Assembly (NCBI RefSeq): GCF_007989825.1
Contig: NZ_BJUA01000006.1
Location: 1-64,000, forward strand
DNA length: 64,000 nucleotides
Direction: 5' to 3'
DNA from: Cellulomonas persica
GTDB taxonomy: Bacteria; Actinomycetota; Actinomycetes; Actinomycetales; Cellulomonadaceae
Below the pieces are notes generated by a model. It was not told where the DNA came from. It searched no databases and was given only the letters and a program-made list of their open reading frames with translations. Numbering within the stretch: position 1 is the first letter of the stretch; each line of letters opens with the position of its first letter. This document shows, in pieces, positions 24,280 to 33,407 of this stretch. Made by a program: the position numbers and the translations under genes.

Positions 24280-25620
24280 ATGAGCAGCGGTGCGGTCCAG
24301 CTCGTCGCGGACGGCGAGGTGCGCGTCGGCGACGTGACGTACCCCGGTGGGCTCCTGCCTGACGGGCGCGCCACGCTGCTGGGCGTCACCGTGCGTCGGC
24401 TGCGGCTCGCTGAGCGCGACCGTCTCGTCTCGCTGGTGGCCGGTCTCGTGACCGGGGCCGACGAGGCGCGCACGCTCGCGGGGCTGGTCCTCGCGGCCGC
24501 AGCCGCGCCCGGTGACGCGCTGCCCACGCACGACGACGACCTCGCGGCCGTCCAGGCGGTCGCTCTGCACCTCGCGGGCGCCGCGCTCGACGGTCCGCTC
24601 GCCCGCACGCGCCTGCTCGCCGGGCGGTCGGCCGGGGCTGCCGCGGACGACCTGCCGGCCGCCGACGCCGACCTGCTGGCCGCCGAGCTCGCGCGTGCCG
24701 TGGTCGTCGACGACGGGTGGACGCGTCTGGTCCTCGACGGCTCCGACTCGGGCGACGGACCGCCCAGGGCCGTGCGGGACCGCCTCGCGGCCGCGCTCCT
24801 GGCCCGCGCGTCGCAGCCGCTCGACCCGAGCCTGGCACGCGCGCTGCTCGGTGGGTCCGAGGGCGTCGAGGACGGCGCACCGCCCCAGTGGGCCGTGCGG
24901 GCGAGCGACCCCTGGTGGTCCGACGGCGGGTCGCCTGCTGCGGGTGCGGCGGACGCGGCGACCGGCGACGCGCCTGCCTGGACGTCGGGGACGGCCGGGG
25001 CCGCGTCCGGGCCGGGGCCGTCAGGCGACTCGAGCGCGGCGAGCGGGACGTCCGGCACGGGAGCCGGCGTCGGTCGGAGCCCGCAGCCGCTGCCGGAGGG
25101 GCCCGGCGTCGCGCGCCATGGCGCGCTCGTCGGCCACGACGCGGCCGGTCCGGTGGCCCTGCGGGCCGCACCGGGCGACGCCGCTGCGCTCGCCCGGGCG
25201 ACGGTCTCGGCGCCGAGAGGCGTCGCGTCCGGCCCGGCCGGCTCGTGGCGTCCGTCTGTCGGGCCTGCCGCGACCGCGCCTGCCGCCGCACCCCGACGCG
25301 GGGCGGAACGCTCGGGTGGAGTCGACCGGTGGGGCGCACCGGTGACCTCGTCCGGCGCCGGAGCGACGAGCGCCCTCCTCGGCGCGGCGGGCGGCGCGTG
25401 GCCCCTCCCGACGCACCCCGCATGGACCTCCTGCGCACCGGGCGCGCTGGTCACGGGCGCTCGCTCCGCGCTCCACCACACGGACCGCGACGCGGTCACC
25501 GATGCGCCCACGGCTGCTCCGCGGGTGCCGTCCGACCGCGAACCCGCGACGTCCACCGGAGCCGACGACCTCGCGCGCGAGCTCCAGCGCGCGGCCGACC
25601 TGCGAGGGCTGCGCCGATGA
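24280..25620 (+). CDS. Contractile-system protein with long disordered tail
   Basis: 446 residues, not recognised. Residues 1-200 are ordered: a short beta segment (VQLVADGEVRVGDVTYPGG), then LRLAERDRLVSLVAGLV and several Ala/Asp/Leu-rich helices. Residues from about 205 onward are Ala, Gly, Ser and Pro rich, low complexity and presumably disordered, with a short helical end (LARELQRAADLRGLRR). Its place between tube and hub genes is where phages encode tail-assembly chaperones or small baseplate proteins. The stop overlaps the next ATG (ATGA). Confidence 0.6.
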   Translation: MSSGAVQLVADGEVRVGDVTYPGGLLPDGRATLLGVTVRRLRLAERDRLVSLVAGLVTGADEARTLAGLVLAAAAAPGDALPTHDDDLAAVQAVALHLAGAALDGPLARTRLLAGRSAGAAADDLPAADADLLAAELARAVVVDDGWTRLVLDGSDSGDGPPRAVRDRLAAALLARASQPLDPSLARALLGGSEGVEDGAPPQWAVRASDPWWSDGGSPAAGAADAATGDAPAWTSGTAGAASGPGPSGDSSAASGTSGTGAGVGRSPQPLPEGPGVARHGALVGHDAAGPVALRAAPGDAAALARATVSAPRGVASGPAGSWRPSVGPAATAPAAAPRRGAERSGGVDRWGAPVTSSGAGATSALLGAAGGAWPLPTHPAWTSCAPGALVTGARSALHHTDRDAVTDAPTAAPRVPSDREPATSTGADDLARELQRAADLRGLRR

Positions 25621-26315
25621 GCCTGCCGAGCGGTCTGCCTGCCCCGGCACCGTCGTCGGGCGCTCGCCCCATGCCCGTGATCGGCGACGTGACGCTCACG
25701 GCGACGCAGCGCGTCGACCACGCGCTCGACGGCGGGTTCGTGGACGTGCCCGTGCTCGGCCTGCAGGGTCACGCGCAGCAGCGCAGCGGGCGCCCGAGCC
25801 ACCGCATGGCGATCGCCGCGGTGCTCGCCGGCCCGACCGCGCTCGACGACCTGGCGTCACTGCAGACCCTCGCCGCCTCGGGTGAGCCGACGACGTTCTC
25901 CGCGGACATCGTCACCGCACTCGAGCTGCAGCAGGTCGTCGTGACGCGCCTCGCTGCGGCCGAGGTCGCCGGACGCCCCGGCGTGGTCGAGATCGTCGTC
26001 GAGCTCGCCGAGAGCCCACCCCTGCCACCTCCCGCACAGCTCGCAGGGTTCGGCGGGCTGGACGACTTCGGCCTCGGCGACCTGGGGTTCGACACGGACC
26101 TGCTGGGCGACCTCGCGGACCTCGCGAGCGACGTCGCCGGCGCGGTCGAGGGTGCGCTCGCCGCGGTCGACGCGTTGTCGGCGCTCGCCGGCCTCGCATC
26201 GTTCGACTTCGACGGCGTGCTCGCGCCCGTGCAGGACGTCCAGCGTTCGCTCGAGGAGTCCGGCAACCAGCTCGGCACCGCGCTCGACGCGCTCGGGGGG
26301 GTGTTCGGCTCATGA
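25617..26315 (+). CDS. Hub-associated protein, DNA_circ_N/gpU-like in outline
   Basis: 232 residues. The N-terminal half (about 15-125) reads as a beta domain with VDVPVLGLQGHAQQR, 'LASLQTLAASGEPTTFSAD' and 'RPGVVEIVVELAES'. This resembles in layout the Mu-type DNA-circularisation N domain, which in phages sits just before the hub gene. The C-terminal half is acidic and helical (FGLGDLGFDTDLLGDLADLA) with no match. No LysM motif is present, although injection systems often have a LysM protein here. It overlaps both neighbours by 4 bp. Confidence 0.5.
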   Translation: MSLPSGLPAPAPSSGARPMPVIGDVTLTATQRVDHALDGGFVDVPVLGLQGHAQQRSGRPSHRMAIAAVLAGPTALDDLASLQTLAASGEPTTFSADIVTALELQQVVVTRLAAAEVAGRPGVVEIVVELAESPPLPPPAQLAGFGGLDDFGLGDLGFDTDLLGDLADLASDVAGAVEGALAAVDALSALAGLASFDFDGVLAPVQDVQRSLEESGNQLGTALDALGGVFGS

Positions 26316-27322
26316 CCTTGGTGACCAGCGCGACCGTCACGCTCGACGACCTGCAGTACACCGTGCAGATCCGCTCGGTCGCGGCCGAGCTCGTGCTGCT
26401 GCCCGGCGTGAACCGCGTCGAGGTGGCCATCGCGGCCGGGGTCGACGTCCCGGCCGCGGCGGGCGCCCGCGCGAGCGTCGAGCTCGACGGGGGCGACGGC
26501 CCCGCGGTCGTCATCACGGGGACGGTCGACCACGTCGAGCACACGACGCACGGGGCCGTGGTCGTCGTGACCGACGCGGGCGCGGCCCTCGCCGCGGCAC
26601 GCCCCGCCGAGACCTACAACGGGCTGACGGGCGTGCAGGTCGTCGGCAAGCTCGCCGACCTCGCGTCCGCGGACACCGGCACGGTCATGGCCCTGACGCA
26701 GACCGCGGCCTACGTCGCCGACCCCCGCCGCACCGCCGCGGAGCACGTCGCGGCGATCGCGCGCCGGTCCGACGCGGTCGCGGCCGTCGACGCCGAGGGG
26801 CGCGTCACGGTCGTCGCGTGGCCGGTCGGCGTGCCGACCGCCGCGATGCGGCTCGACCGGGAGTTCACGTCGTTCACGACCTCGACCCACGCGCCCGGCC
26901 ACGACTTCGCGCCCGTCGGCGCGGGCGGGTCGGGCGCGGCCCTGTCCCCCGACGTCTGGGTGCCCAGCACCGAGGCCGTCACGGGCGCCGACGACCCGGA
27001 CGGCGCGCGCACGTGGGAGCCCGACGCGGTGCTGCGCACGCGGACCGACGTGGACCTCGCGGCACGCGGCGCGGCGAGCCGCCGGGCCGCAGCCACCGCG
27101 CGCCTGCGCGCGACGTGCTGGCTGCAGCCCGCGCGGCGTCCCGGCGACGTCGTGCGCATCGACGAGACCACCGACTCCTCCCAGGCCGGACCGTGGCTGC
27201 TGACCTCGGTGCGCCACGAGCTGTCCCCCGGGCTCGCACGGACCGCCCTCGTCGGGGTGTCGGCGGGCGCGGTCGACGACCTGCTCGGCGGGCTCACCGG
27301 CGGGTTGGGAGGTCTGCTGTGA
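26312..27322 (+). CDS. Baseplate hub protein (gpD/gp27-like)
   Basis: 336 residues. The pattern is that of phage late-control D and VgrG N-terminal hub domains: an initial beta barrel (about 1-90), 'YNGLTGVQVVGKLADLAS' (the domain that selects the hub fold), 'HVAAIARRSDAVAAVDAEGR' and a second beta barrel near the end ('CWLQPARRPGDVVRI', 'GPWLLTSVRHELSPG'). In assembled particles a trimer joins tube to spike. Start and stop overlap both neighbours. Confidence 0.75.
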   Translation: MTLVTSATVTLDDLQYTVQIRSVAAELVLLPGVNRVEVAIAAGVDVPAAAGARASVELDGGDGPAVVITGTVDHVEHTTHGAVVVVTDAGAALAAARPAETYNGLTGVQVVGKLADLASADTGTVMALTQTAAYVADPRRTAAEHVAAIARRSDAVAAVDAEGRVTVVAWPVGVPTAAMRLDREFTSFTTSTHAPGHDFAPVGAGGSGAALSPDVWVPSTEAVTGADDPDGARTWEPDAVLRTRTDVDLAARGAASRRAAATARLRATCWLQPARRPGDVVRIDETTDSSQAGPWLLTSVRHELSPGLARTALVGVSAGAVDDLLGGLTGGLGGLL

Positions 27323-27969
27323 CGGACCTCCTCTACGACGCGGTCGCGCGCATCGCGCGGCACGAGGCGCAGGCGCAGTCGTGGGTCACCATCGGCTCGG
27401 TCACCGACGTGCACACGACCGCGGCGGGCAATCCGGACCACTCCGTGAGCGTGCGGCTGCGTGACTCGGGTGTCGTCGTGCCGCACGTGCCCGTCGCCGT
27501 GGGGGCGCTCGGCTTCGTCGCGACGCCCGCGGTCGACGACCTCGTCGTCGTGGCGTTCGCCGACGGCGACCCGCACGCGGGCGTCGTCGTGGGGCGGCTC
27601 TACCACCGCGACCTCGCACCGCCCGAGAACGCCGACGGCACGCTCGTGCTCCAGCTCCCGCCCGGCGACACCAAGGTCGACCTGCAGGTCGAGGCCGCGA
27701 CGCCGCAGATCACGCTCACGGTCGGCGACGTGCACGTCGAGATCGCGCAGGACTCCGCGAAGGTGACGATCGGCGACTGCGAGCTCGTCGTCGACGGCGC
27801 CTCCCCCGGCACGCTCACGGCCACGGCGAAGGACAGCACGCTCACGCTCGGCGGCAACGGCGAGGTGACCCTCGAGGCGTCGACGAAGCTCACGCTCAAG
27901 GCGCCCGAGATCGTCATCGACGGCTCCGGCAAGGTCAAGGTCTCCGGTGGCGTCGTGGAGGTGAACTGA
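27319..27969 (+). CDS. Baseplate spike protein (gpV/gp45-like)
   Basis: 216 residues. An N-terminal OB-fold-like domain (WVTIGSVTDVHTTAAGN to VVVGRLYHRDLAPP) carries the 'DDLVVVAFADGDPHAGVVVG' signature of spike and VgrG proteins. The C-terminal half is a repetitive beta helix (VDLQVEAATPQITLTVGDV through LTLKAPEIVIDGSGKVKV), as in trimeric membrane-puncturing spikes. The GTG start overlaps the hub gene's stop, and its stop overlaps the PAAR gene's ATG by one base. Confidence 0.85.
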   Translation: MTDLLYDAVARIARHEAQAQSWVTIGSVTDVHTTAAGNPDHSVSVRLRDSGVVVPHVPVAVGALGFVATPAVDDLVVVAFADGDPHAGVVVGRLYHRDLAPPENADGTLVLQLPPGDTKVDLQVEAATPQITLTVGDVHVEIAQDSAKVTIGDCELVVDGASPGTLTATAKDSTLTLGGNGEVTLEASTKLTLKAPEIVIDGSGKVKVSGGVVEVN

Positions 27970-28370
27970 TGGGCACTCCCGCGGTCGGCCAGGACGCCCA
28001 GGTCGTCGGCGTCGACATCCACGTCGTGCTCGTGCCCACGCCGGCCGGGAGCGTTCCGACGCCGCTGCCGCACCCGTTCGTCGCGCAGGTCAGCGGTGCG
28101 ACCTGCTCGACCGTGACGATCGCGGGCAAGCCCGCCGCGACCAAGGGCAGCACGACCCAGAACAGCCCCGCGCACATCGCCCTGCCGCCCGGCGTCTCGT
28201 TCCAGTCGCCGCCGAGCAACCAGGGCACGGTCGACCAGGCGTCGAGCACGGTGAAGGTCGGTGGCAAGGGCCTCGCGCGCGTCGGCGACCTGGTCACGAC
28301 ATGCAACGACCCGAGCGACCAGACCACCGGGGCGGTCGTCGGACCGGTCGGGACGGTGATGGCGGGATGA
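27969..28370 (+). CDS. PAAR-like spike-tip protein
   Basis: 133 residues. It follows the spike gene and has the PAAR-like pattern: PAVGQDAQVVGVDIHVVLVP, 'VTIAGKPAATKGSTTQNSP', then 'VKVGGKGLARVGDLVTTCND'. These proteins cap the spike with a metal-sharpened cone and may carry an effector. No extension domain is fused here, so it is a bare tip. Confidence 0.75.
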   Translation: MGTPAVGQDAQVVGVDIHVVLVPTPAGSVPTPLPHPFVAQVSGATCSTVTIAGKPAATKGSTTQNSPAHIALPPGVSFQSPPSNQGTVDQASSTVKVGGKGLARVGDLVTTCNDPSDQTTGAVVGPVGTVMAG

Positions 28371-28819
28371 ACGACGTGCTCGGCACCGACCTGCGCGTGC
28401 TGCTCGGCCCACCCGCGATGGGCGCGCACGACACCTCGCCGCTCGACCTGCGGCTGGGGGCGGGCGTCGCGGACCGCAGCGCCGACGGGCCTCTGCTGCT
28501 CGACGGCCGCCACAACCTCGGCCAGGCGCTCGTGCTGCGGCTCCTGACGCCGCGCGGCGCGCTCGCGGGGCTCGGCCACGCCGACTACGGCTCACGCCTG
28601 CACGAGCTCATCGGGGAGCGCAAGGACGAGGCGAGCCGCGCGCGGTGCAAGACGTTCGTGCTCGAGGCCGTGGCGGCCGAGCCGCGCGTCGAGGACGAGG
28701 TCGTCGAGCTCACGTTCGACATCGCCTCCGAGGGGCCGTCCGAGCTGCGGTTCCTGCTCACCGTGCAACCCGTCGCGGGCGGCGAGCCCGTGTCCGTCGG
28801 GCTGGGGGTGGACCTGTGA
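28367..28819 (+). CDS. Baseplate wedge protein (gp25/GPW family)
   Basis: 150 residues of the gp25 family: 'NLGQALVLRLLTPRGALAG', 'HADYGSRLHELIGERKDEAS' and a C-terminal VVELTFDIASEGPSELRFLL strand pair. The EPR-like core motif of gp25 is altered. In T4, T6SS and eCIS particles this protein begins sheath polymerisation at the baseplate. It overlaps its neighbours at ATGA and GTGA junctions. Confidence 0.85.
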   Translation: MNDVLGTDLRVLLGPPAMGAHDTSPLDLRLGAGVADRSADGPLLLDGRHNLGQALVLRLLTPRGALAGLGHADYGSRLHELIGERKDEASRARCKTFVLEAVAAEPRVEDEVVELTFDIASEGPSELRFLLTVQPVAGGEPVSVGLGVDL

Positions 28820-30603
28820 ACGGCCTGCCGGACGGCTTCTCGCCGCGCCCGTACCCGGAGATCGTCCGAGACACGCTGACGACGCTCACGGGCGGGACGG
28901 TGCGCGAGGTCGTCACCGTGCCGTCGGGCGACCTCGTCGTGCTGGACGCGCTGCGCGACCGGCCGATCCGGCGCGTCAGCCACCTGCAGGGCGTCGTCGA
29001 GGTCACCCGCCCGATGCGGGACGTGAACGGCGACGTCGTGCGCGACGCACAGGGCGAGGCCGTCAGCGAGACCGTGCCCGTGCCGTACCGGTTCACGGAT
29101 GCCGACTTCGAGGTCGTCGCTACCGGGCAGCACGGCACCGAGCGTGACGCGATCCGGTTCCGCCCGACGGGCCGCCGACCCCCGACCGGGTCGACCGTCG
29201 TCGTCAACTACTACCCCTCGCAGGCCCGTCCCGCGCCCATCACGGACCTCAACGTCGGGTCGGTCGCGCGCACGCTGCTCGAGTCCGTGGCGCGTGAGCT
29301 CGCGCTCGTCGAGCTCCAGCTCGAGGCCGTGTACCGCTCGGCGTACCTCGAGACCGCGCAGGGCACGTCGCTCGACAAGGTCGTCGCGCTCGTGGGGATC
29401 GCGCGTCGGCCCGGTGGCGTCCCGACCGCGCGCGTGCGGTTCGCGCGCTCCGCGGGCTCGTCGGGGCGGATCACGGTGCCGGTCGGGACGGTCGTCGCCG
29501 ACGCGCACTCGAACCGCTACGCGACCACCGTGCCGCTCGTGCTCGAGGTCGGCGAGCCGTCCCGCGAGGTGCTGGCCGCGGCGGTGTCACCCGCGACGCC
29601 CGCGGTGGGCGCCGGCGAGCTCGACCGCCTCGAGGTGCTCATCGCGGGGATCGGCGAGGTCGGCAACGAGTCGCCCGCGGCCGCGGCGGGCGGCGCGGAG
29701 TCGGACGACGACCTGCGGCGACGCGCCCGCGGCGCGCTCGCGGTCGCGGCGCGCGGCACGCTCGACGCGCTGACGCTCGGCATCACGCACCTGGAGGGCG
29801 TGCAGGCCGTCACCGCGACGGAGTTCCCGCACGGGCTGCCGGGCGAGGTCGAGCTGTCCATCAGCTACGACGGCGAGCCGTCGCCCGATCTGCTCCGGCT
29901 CGTCGCCGAACGCGTCGAGGACCTGCGCCCTGCGGGCATCCGCGTGACGACGGGACGCACCGCGACGACGCCCGTGCAGGTCACGGCGACGCTCGTGCTC
30001 GCCGGGACGGGCGTCGGCGGCGTCGAGCTCGCGTCGCTGCAGTCCGCGCTCGAGGCGCGCGTGACCGCGGTCCTGCGCGGCCTGCCGCCGGGCGGCACGG
30101 CACGGCCGGGGCCGCTGTCCGCCGCGGCGCTGTCCGACCCGCGGATCGTCGACGCGACGTTCGGGCTCGACATCGGCGCAGGCCCGCAGCCCTCGGTGAC
30201 CGCCCCGGCGGGGACGGTGCTCACGCCGGTCACACCGTTCCAGCACCTCGTGACGACCGAGAGCGGCACCGGTGCGGGGGCGACCGTGCTCGTCGACGCG
30301 CTGGTCCCGGTGCACCTCGCGCCGGGCGTGACCGCGACGGACGCCGAGCAGGCCATGGGCCTGGCGGCACGCTCGTGGGCGGCCGCGCTGCGCCCGGGGA
30401 CGGCGATCACCGTCGACGCGTTCATCGCCGCCGTCCGGGACGACACCCGCTACGCGGTGGTGCGCGCCGACGTCGCGCTGACCACCGAGGCGGGTGACCG
30501 GTTCCTGCGTCTGGCCGACGGCCTCGGCGCGCACCCGCTGGGGTCCGAGGACCGCGCCGAGATCCGTTCGGTCGCGCTCGACGTCCGCGAGGGAGGAGCA
30601 TGA
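28816..30603 (+). CDS. Baseplate assembly protein J (gp47/gpJ-like)
   Basis: 595 residues. Baseplate_J features are 'GTSLDKVVALVGIARRPGG', 'VPVGTVVADAHSNRYATT', 'ESPAAAAGGAESDDDLRRRA' and 'ITHLEGVQAVTATEFPHGLPG'. The N-terminal ~200 residues are a beta-rich arm with PYPEIVRDTLTTLTGGTVRE. It forms the wedge around the hub together with gp25 and the tail-I protein. The GTG start overlaps the gp25 stop. Confidence 0.85.
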   Translation: MNGLPDGFSPRPYPEIVRDTLTTLTGGTVREVVTVPSGDLVVLDALRDRPIRRVSHLQGVVEVTRPMRDVNGDVVRDAQGEAVSETVPVPYRFTDADFEVVATGQHGTERDAIRFRPTGRRPPTGSTVVVNYYPSQARPAPITDLNVGSVARTLLESVARELALVELQLEAVYRSAYLETAQGTSLDKVVALVGIARRPGGVPTARVRFARSAGSSGRITVPVGTVVADAHSNRYATTVPLVLEVGEPSREVLAAAVSPATPAVGAGELDRLEVLIAGIGEVGNESPAAAAGGAESDDDLRRRARGALAVAARGTLDALTLGITHLEGVQAVTATEFPHGLPGEVELSISYDGEPSPDLLRLVAERVEDLRPAGIRVTTGRTATTPVQVTATLVLAGTGVGGVELASLQSALEARVTAVLRGLPPGGTARPGPLSAAALSDPRIVDATFGLDIGAGPQPSVTAPAGTVLTPVTPFQHLVTTESGTGAGATVLVDALVPVHLAPGVTATDAEQAMGLAARSWAAALRPGTAITVDAFIAAVRDDTRYAVVRADVALTTEAGDRFLRLADGLGAHPLGSEDRAEIRSVALDVREGGA

Positions 30604-31874
30604 TGCGCGCCGACGCGGTGCTCGAGCACCTGCCCACCCTCTACCGCGAGGGCGTCGTGGTCGGCGCGTTCGCCGGTACCTGGGGCGTCCAGCTCGACGG
30701 GCTCGACGAGGCCGGTGTCTCGGTGCAGCGCGCGCACTGGTTCGACTCGACCCCCGACCTCGACGAGGCGGTCGCGCTGGCGGCGCTGCTCGACATCGCC
30801 CCGGAGCCCTTCCACGCCGGGCTCGGCGAGTTCCGCGCGTGGGTGCATGCGATGGTCCGCGCCCGCCTGCAGCTCGGTGCCGTCACGCGCGAGGCGCTGC
30901 GCGTGCTCGTCGCCGACTACGCCGAGGGCTTCCAGCAGGCCGCGGGGATCCGCACGGTCGCGCGCATCGACGCGTGGAGCCCCGACGCGCGCGGGCCGCA
31001 GCTCGTCGACAACCCCACCCGCGTGCAGGACGCGCGGCTGCCCGACTCGGGCGGCTGGGAGCCGCTCGCGCACCTCGCGGTCGACAACCGCGGCCTCGAC
31101 CCGGCCGAGTGGGCGGTCGTGCTGCGCGGGACCGGTCCGGCGCCCGAGCACTCGCCCCTCGTGGTGAACCGGACGACCGGCCACGCGGTGCTGTTCCGCG
31201 GCACGCTCGCACTCGGCCAGCGCCTGACGATCGCGCCGTCCGCCGCCGACCGCTCGCTGCTGCGCGCCGACCTCGACGGGCACGACGTCACTGACCGCCT
31301 CATGGTGTGGACCGGGCTGACGGCCGGCGGCGACGGGCCGGGTGAGCCCGCGGCGCAGCTCACCGCCGGCGCGCTGGCCCGCGGCCAGAACGACCTGTGG
31401 TTCCTGCCGCTGGCGACCTACGACGCCCCCGGGCTCGGCCGCTACCTGCTCGCGATGGCCGACGACACGCTCAGCCAGGCCCGCTTCGACACGACCGCCT
31501 TCGACCGGTCGCTGTTCGCGCAGCCCGCGCTGGTCTCCGCGCGCGTCGCGTGGGTCGAGGCGCAGCCCGCGACGCTCGAGGTGCGCCTGCACGCCGCGAC
31601 GCTGACGTCGCCGCCGGGCGAGACCGAGGACGCCGTGCTCGCACGGGGCCGGCTCGAGGCGGGGCTCGACGCGGCCGTCGACCGCACGTCCGGCGCGGGC
31701 ATCGGGGCCGACGTGGTGCTGCGTGCGTTCACCGAGCGCCAGCCCGGCGAGGCGCACCTCGTCGGCGTCTGGCCCCGCACGTTCCGTGCCGCCGGCCCGA
31801 CCGGCGCCGACTCGCTGCCGGACGCCGGCGCGACCTTCGACGTGACCGACTTCGACGACTCCGTGCTGAGCTGA
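30600..31874 (+). CDS. Tail protein I-like baseplate protein
   Basis: 424 residues. The N-terminus has the P2 gpI/phage tail I pattern: VLEHLPTLYREG, 'LDEAVALAALLDIAPEPFH' and 'TREALRVLVADYAEGFQQAA'. A beta-rich region of roughly 250 residues of unknown fold is appended, making it much longer than classic gpI (about 180), as in eCIS wedge proteins. The ATG at 30600 overlaps the previous stop; an ATG 3 nt further in is possible. Confidence 0.7.
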   Translation: MMRADAVLEHLPTLYREGVVVGAFAGTWGVQLDGLDEAGVSVQRAHWFDSTPDLDEAVALAALLDIAPEPFHAGLGEFRAWVHAMVRARLQLGAVTREALRVLVADYAEGFQQAAGIRTVARIDAWSPDARGPQLVDNPTRVQDARLPDSGGWEPLAHLAVDNRGLDPAEWAVVLRGTGPAPEHSPLVVNRTTGHAVLFRGTLALGQRLTIAPSAADRSLLRADLDGHDVTDRLMVWTGLTAGGDGPGEPAAQLTAGALARGQNDLWFLPLATYDAPGLGRYLLAMADDTLSQARFDTTAFDRSLFAQPALVSARVAWVEAQPATLEVRLHAATLTSPPGETEDAVLARGRLEAGLDAAVDRTSGAGIGADVVLRAFTERQPGEAHLVGVWPRTFRAAGPTGADSLPDAGATFDVTDFDDSVLS

Positions 31875-31884
31875 GGGAGCGACC

Positions 31885-32382
31885 ATGAAGGCGAAGCTGC
31901 ACCTGATCCTCACCGACCCCGGCGGGGCTGTCGTCGCCGAGCGGCGCGAGCACAACACCGTCATGGCGACGGGTGCGCGCCTGATCGCGGACCTGTTCGC
32001 GGGCACGGGCTCCCCCATCACGCACATGGGCGTCGGCACGAACGACGACGCACCCGAGGACGTCGGCGTCACGGCGCTCACCAACGGCAGCGGCGACGAC
32101 ACGGCGCTCGTCGGCAGCACGATGACGACGATCGCCGCGTCCGCGTTCACCGCGACGCTCGTCGACGAGCGCCGCGTGGTCCAGGTCCGCGTGCGCGCGA
32201 CCCTCCCGAACGACGCGGCCGTCGGCCGCATCCGCGAGGCCGGGCTGCTCGCGCAGGGCGAGGGCGGCCCCGTCCTCTACAACCGCGTGGTCTTCGCCCC
32301 CGTCGACAAGGGCGACGACCACGAGCTGACGCTGTTCTGGGAAGTCGAGTTCCCGTACGGCGACCTCCAGTGGCTGACGTGA
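31885..32382 (+). CDS. Tail fibre/collar-like protein
   Basis: 165 residues, beta-rich. 'REHNTVMATGARLIADLF' followed by 'ITHMGVGTNDDAPEDVGVTA' is a pattern of small tail-associated proteins that begin fibre modules in contractile clusters. The C-terminus (VGRIREAGLLAQGEGGPVLYNRVVF) resembles phage fibre-attachment domains. RBS GAGGGAG precedes the ATG. A structural or fibre-base role is inferred. Confidence 0.5.
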   Translation: MKAKLHLILTDPGGAVVAERREHNTVMATGARLIADLFAGTGSPITHMGVGTNDDAPEDVGVTALTNGSGDDTALVGSTMTTIAASAFTATLVDERRVVQVRVRATLPNDAAVGRIREAGLLAQGEGGPVLYNRVVFAPVDKGDDHELTLFWEVEFPYGDLQWLT

Positions 32383-32395
32383 AAGGGGCCCGGTG

Positions 32396-33343
32396 ATGGC
32401 CAAGGCAGCGTTCGACATCCGCCTCGAGGGGTACACCCCCGCGAACCGCGACGCGGTCGTCAAGCTCGTCAACCAGTCGACCGGCCAGGCGGTCGAGCGC
32501 AAGCCGTTCCTCGACGGCTCGCTGCTCGTGCGCGACCTCGACCCCGGCAGCTGGGAGATGACCGTCTCGCACCCGAACCTGGTCAACGCGATCGAACGTC
32601 GCGTCGTGCGTCTGTTCCCGCAGGACATCCCGACGCGCGTACCGGTGATCGTGCCGCCCGACCTCTTCCGGGACACCCCGATCCGGGACATCCCCGACGC
32701 GGACCTCGCGCCCGTCCAGCAGCAGGCGGGTGCGATCACGACGAACGTGGGCCGCCTCGCCACCAAGGCGGCGGGCGAGGTCATCCGCGCCGAGGACTGG
32801 AACGTGCTGGCCTCGGCCGTCGCCGACCTCGCCCGGGCCGTGGGCGAGCTGACCCGGCTCGTGTCTCCCGTGGGCCACGACCACCCCGAGATCGCCGAGA
32901 AGATCGCCGAGGTGCAGGGCAACATCCTGCGGTTCAGCGAGTCGTTCGGGCGCAGCCTGCTCGAGCTGCGGCGCGAGGTCGAGAGCCAGAACCTGCGCGG
33001 GCGCCTGACGGCCGTGCTCGACAAGGGCGCCGCCAGCACGGCGGTCCGGGACCGGGTGCTCGCGCGCGTCGGCGAGCTCGAGCAGTCGACACTCGTCACG
33101 ACCGCGCAGTGGACCCCGATGATCGCCAACCACTCGAACGCGGCGATCCGCGAGGTCATGGAGCTCGCGAACGAGCAGGGCACCGGGGCCGACGACTTCC
33201 TGGCCTCGCCCGAGGTGAGCGGCGCGCTCACGCTCCTGCAGACGTTCTCCGTCGCGGGCGGCATCAGCAAGCCCGAAGAGGAGCTCGAGACCTACCGGCG
33301 CGGCATCGCGGCCGCGGGTCCCGCGCTGTTCCGGCCCCGGTGA
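32396..33343 (+). CDS. Contractile-system protein with DWN/HDH module
   Basis: 315 residues, not recognised as a whole. An N-terminal beta domain (about 1-85) resembles a carboxypeptidase-regulatory/Ig-type fold (SLLVRDLDPGSWEMTVSHPN). A module with K124, GEVIRAEDWN (W135) and H161-D-H163-P follows, then long helices. The same module opens the next protein. The ATG at 32396 was preferred to the GTG 3 nt upstream. It is probably a fibre or adaptor part of the particle. Confidence 0.55.
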   Translation: MAKAAFDIRLEGYTPANRDAVVKLVNQSTGQAVERKPFLDGSLLVRDLDPGSWEMTVSHPNLVNAIERRVVRLFPQDIPTRVPVIVPPDLFRDTPIRDIPDADLAPVQQQAGAITTNVGRLATKAAGEVIRAEDWNVLASAVADLARAVGELTRLVSPVGHDHPEIAEKIAEVQGNILRFSESFGRSLLELRREVESQNLRGRLTAVLDKGAASTAVRDRVLARVGELEQSTLVTTAQWTPMIANHSNAAIREVMELANEQGTGADDFLASPEVSGALTLLQTFSVAGGISKPEEELETYRRGIAAAGPALFRPR

Positions 33344-33407
33344 GGGCCCGCCCGTGACGCACCAGGGCCGACCACCGTCGACCACCCGCAGCCCGAAGGA
33401 GTGAGCC

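Noticed and set aside
22182-30603. Type VI secretion system
   Set aside because: Baseplate homologues exist, but TssJ/L/M, TssB/C two-part sheath and ClpV are missing, and the single-membrane host would not use a T6SS.
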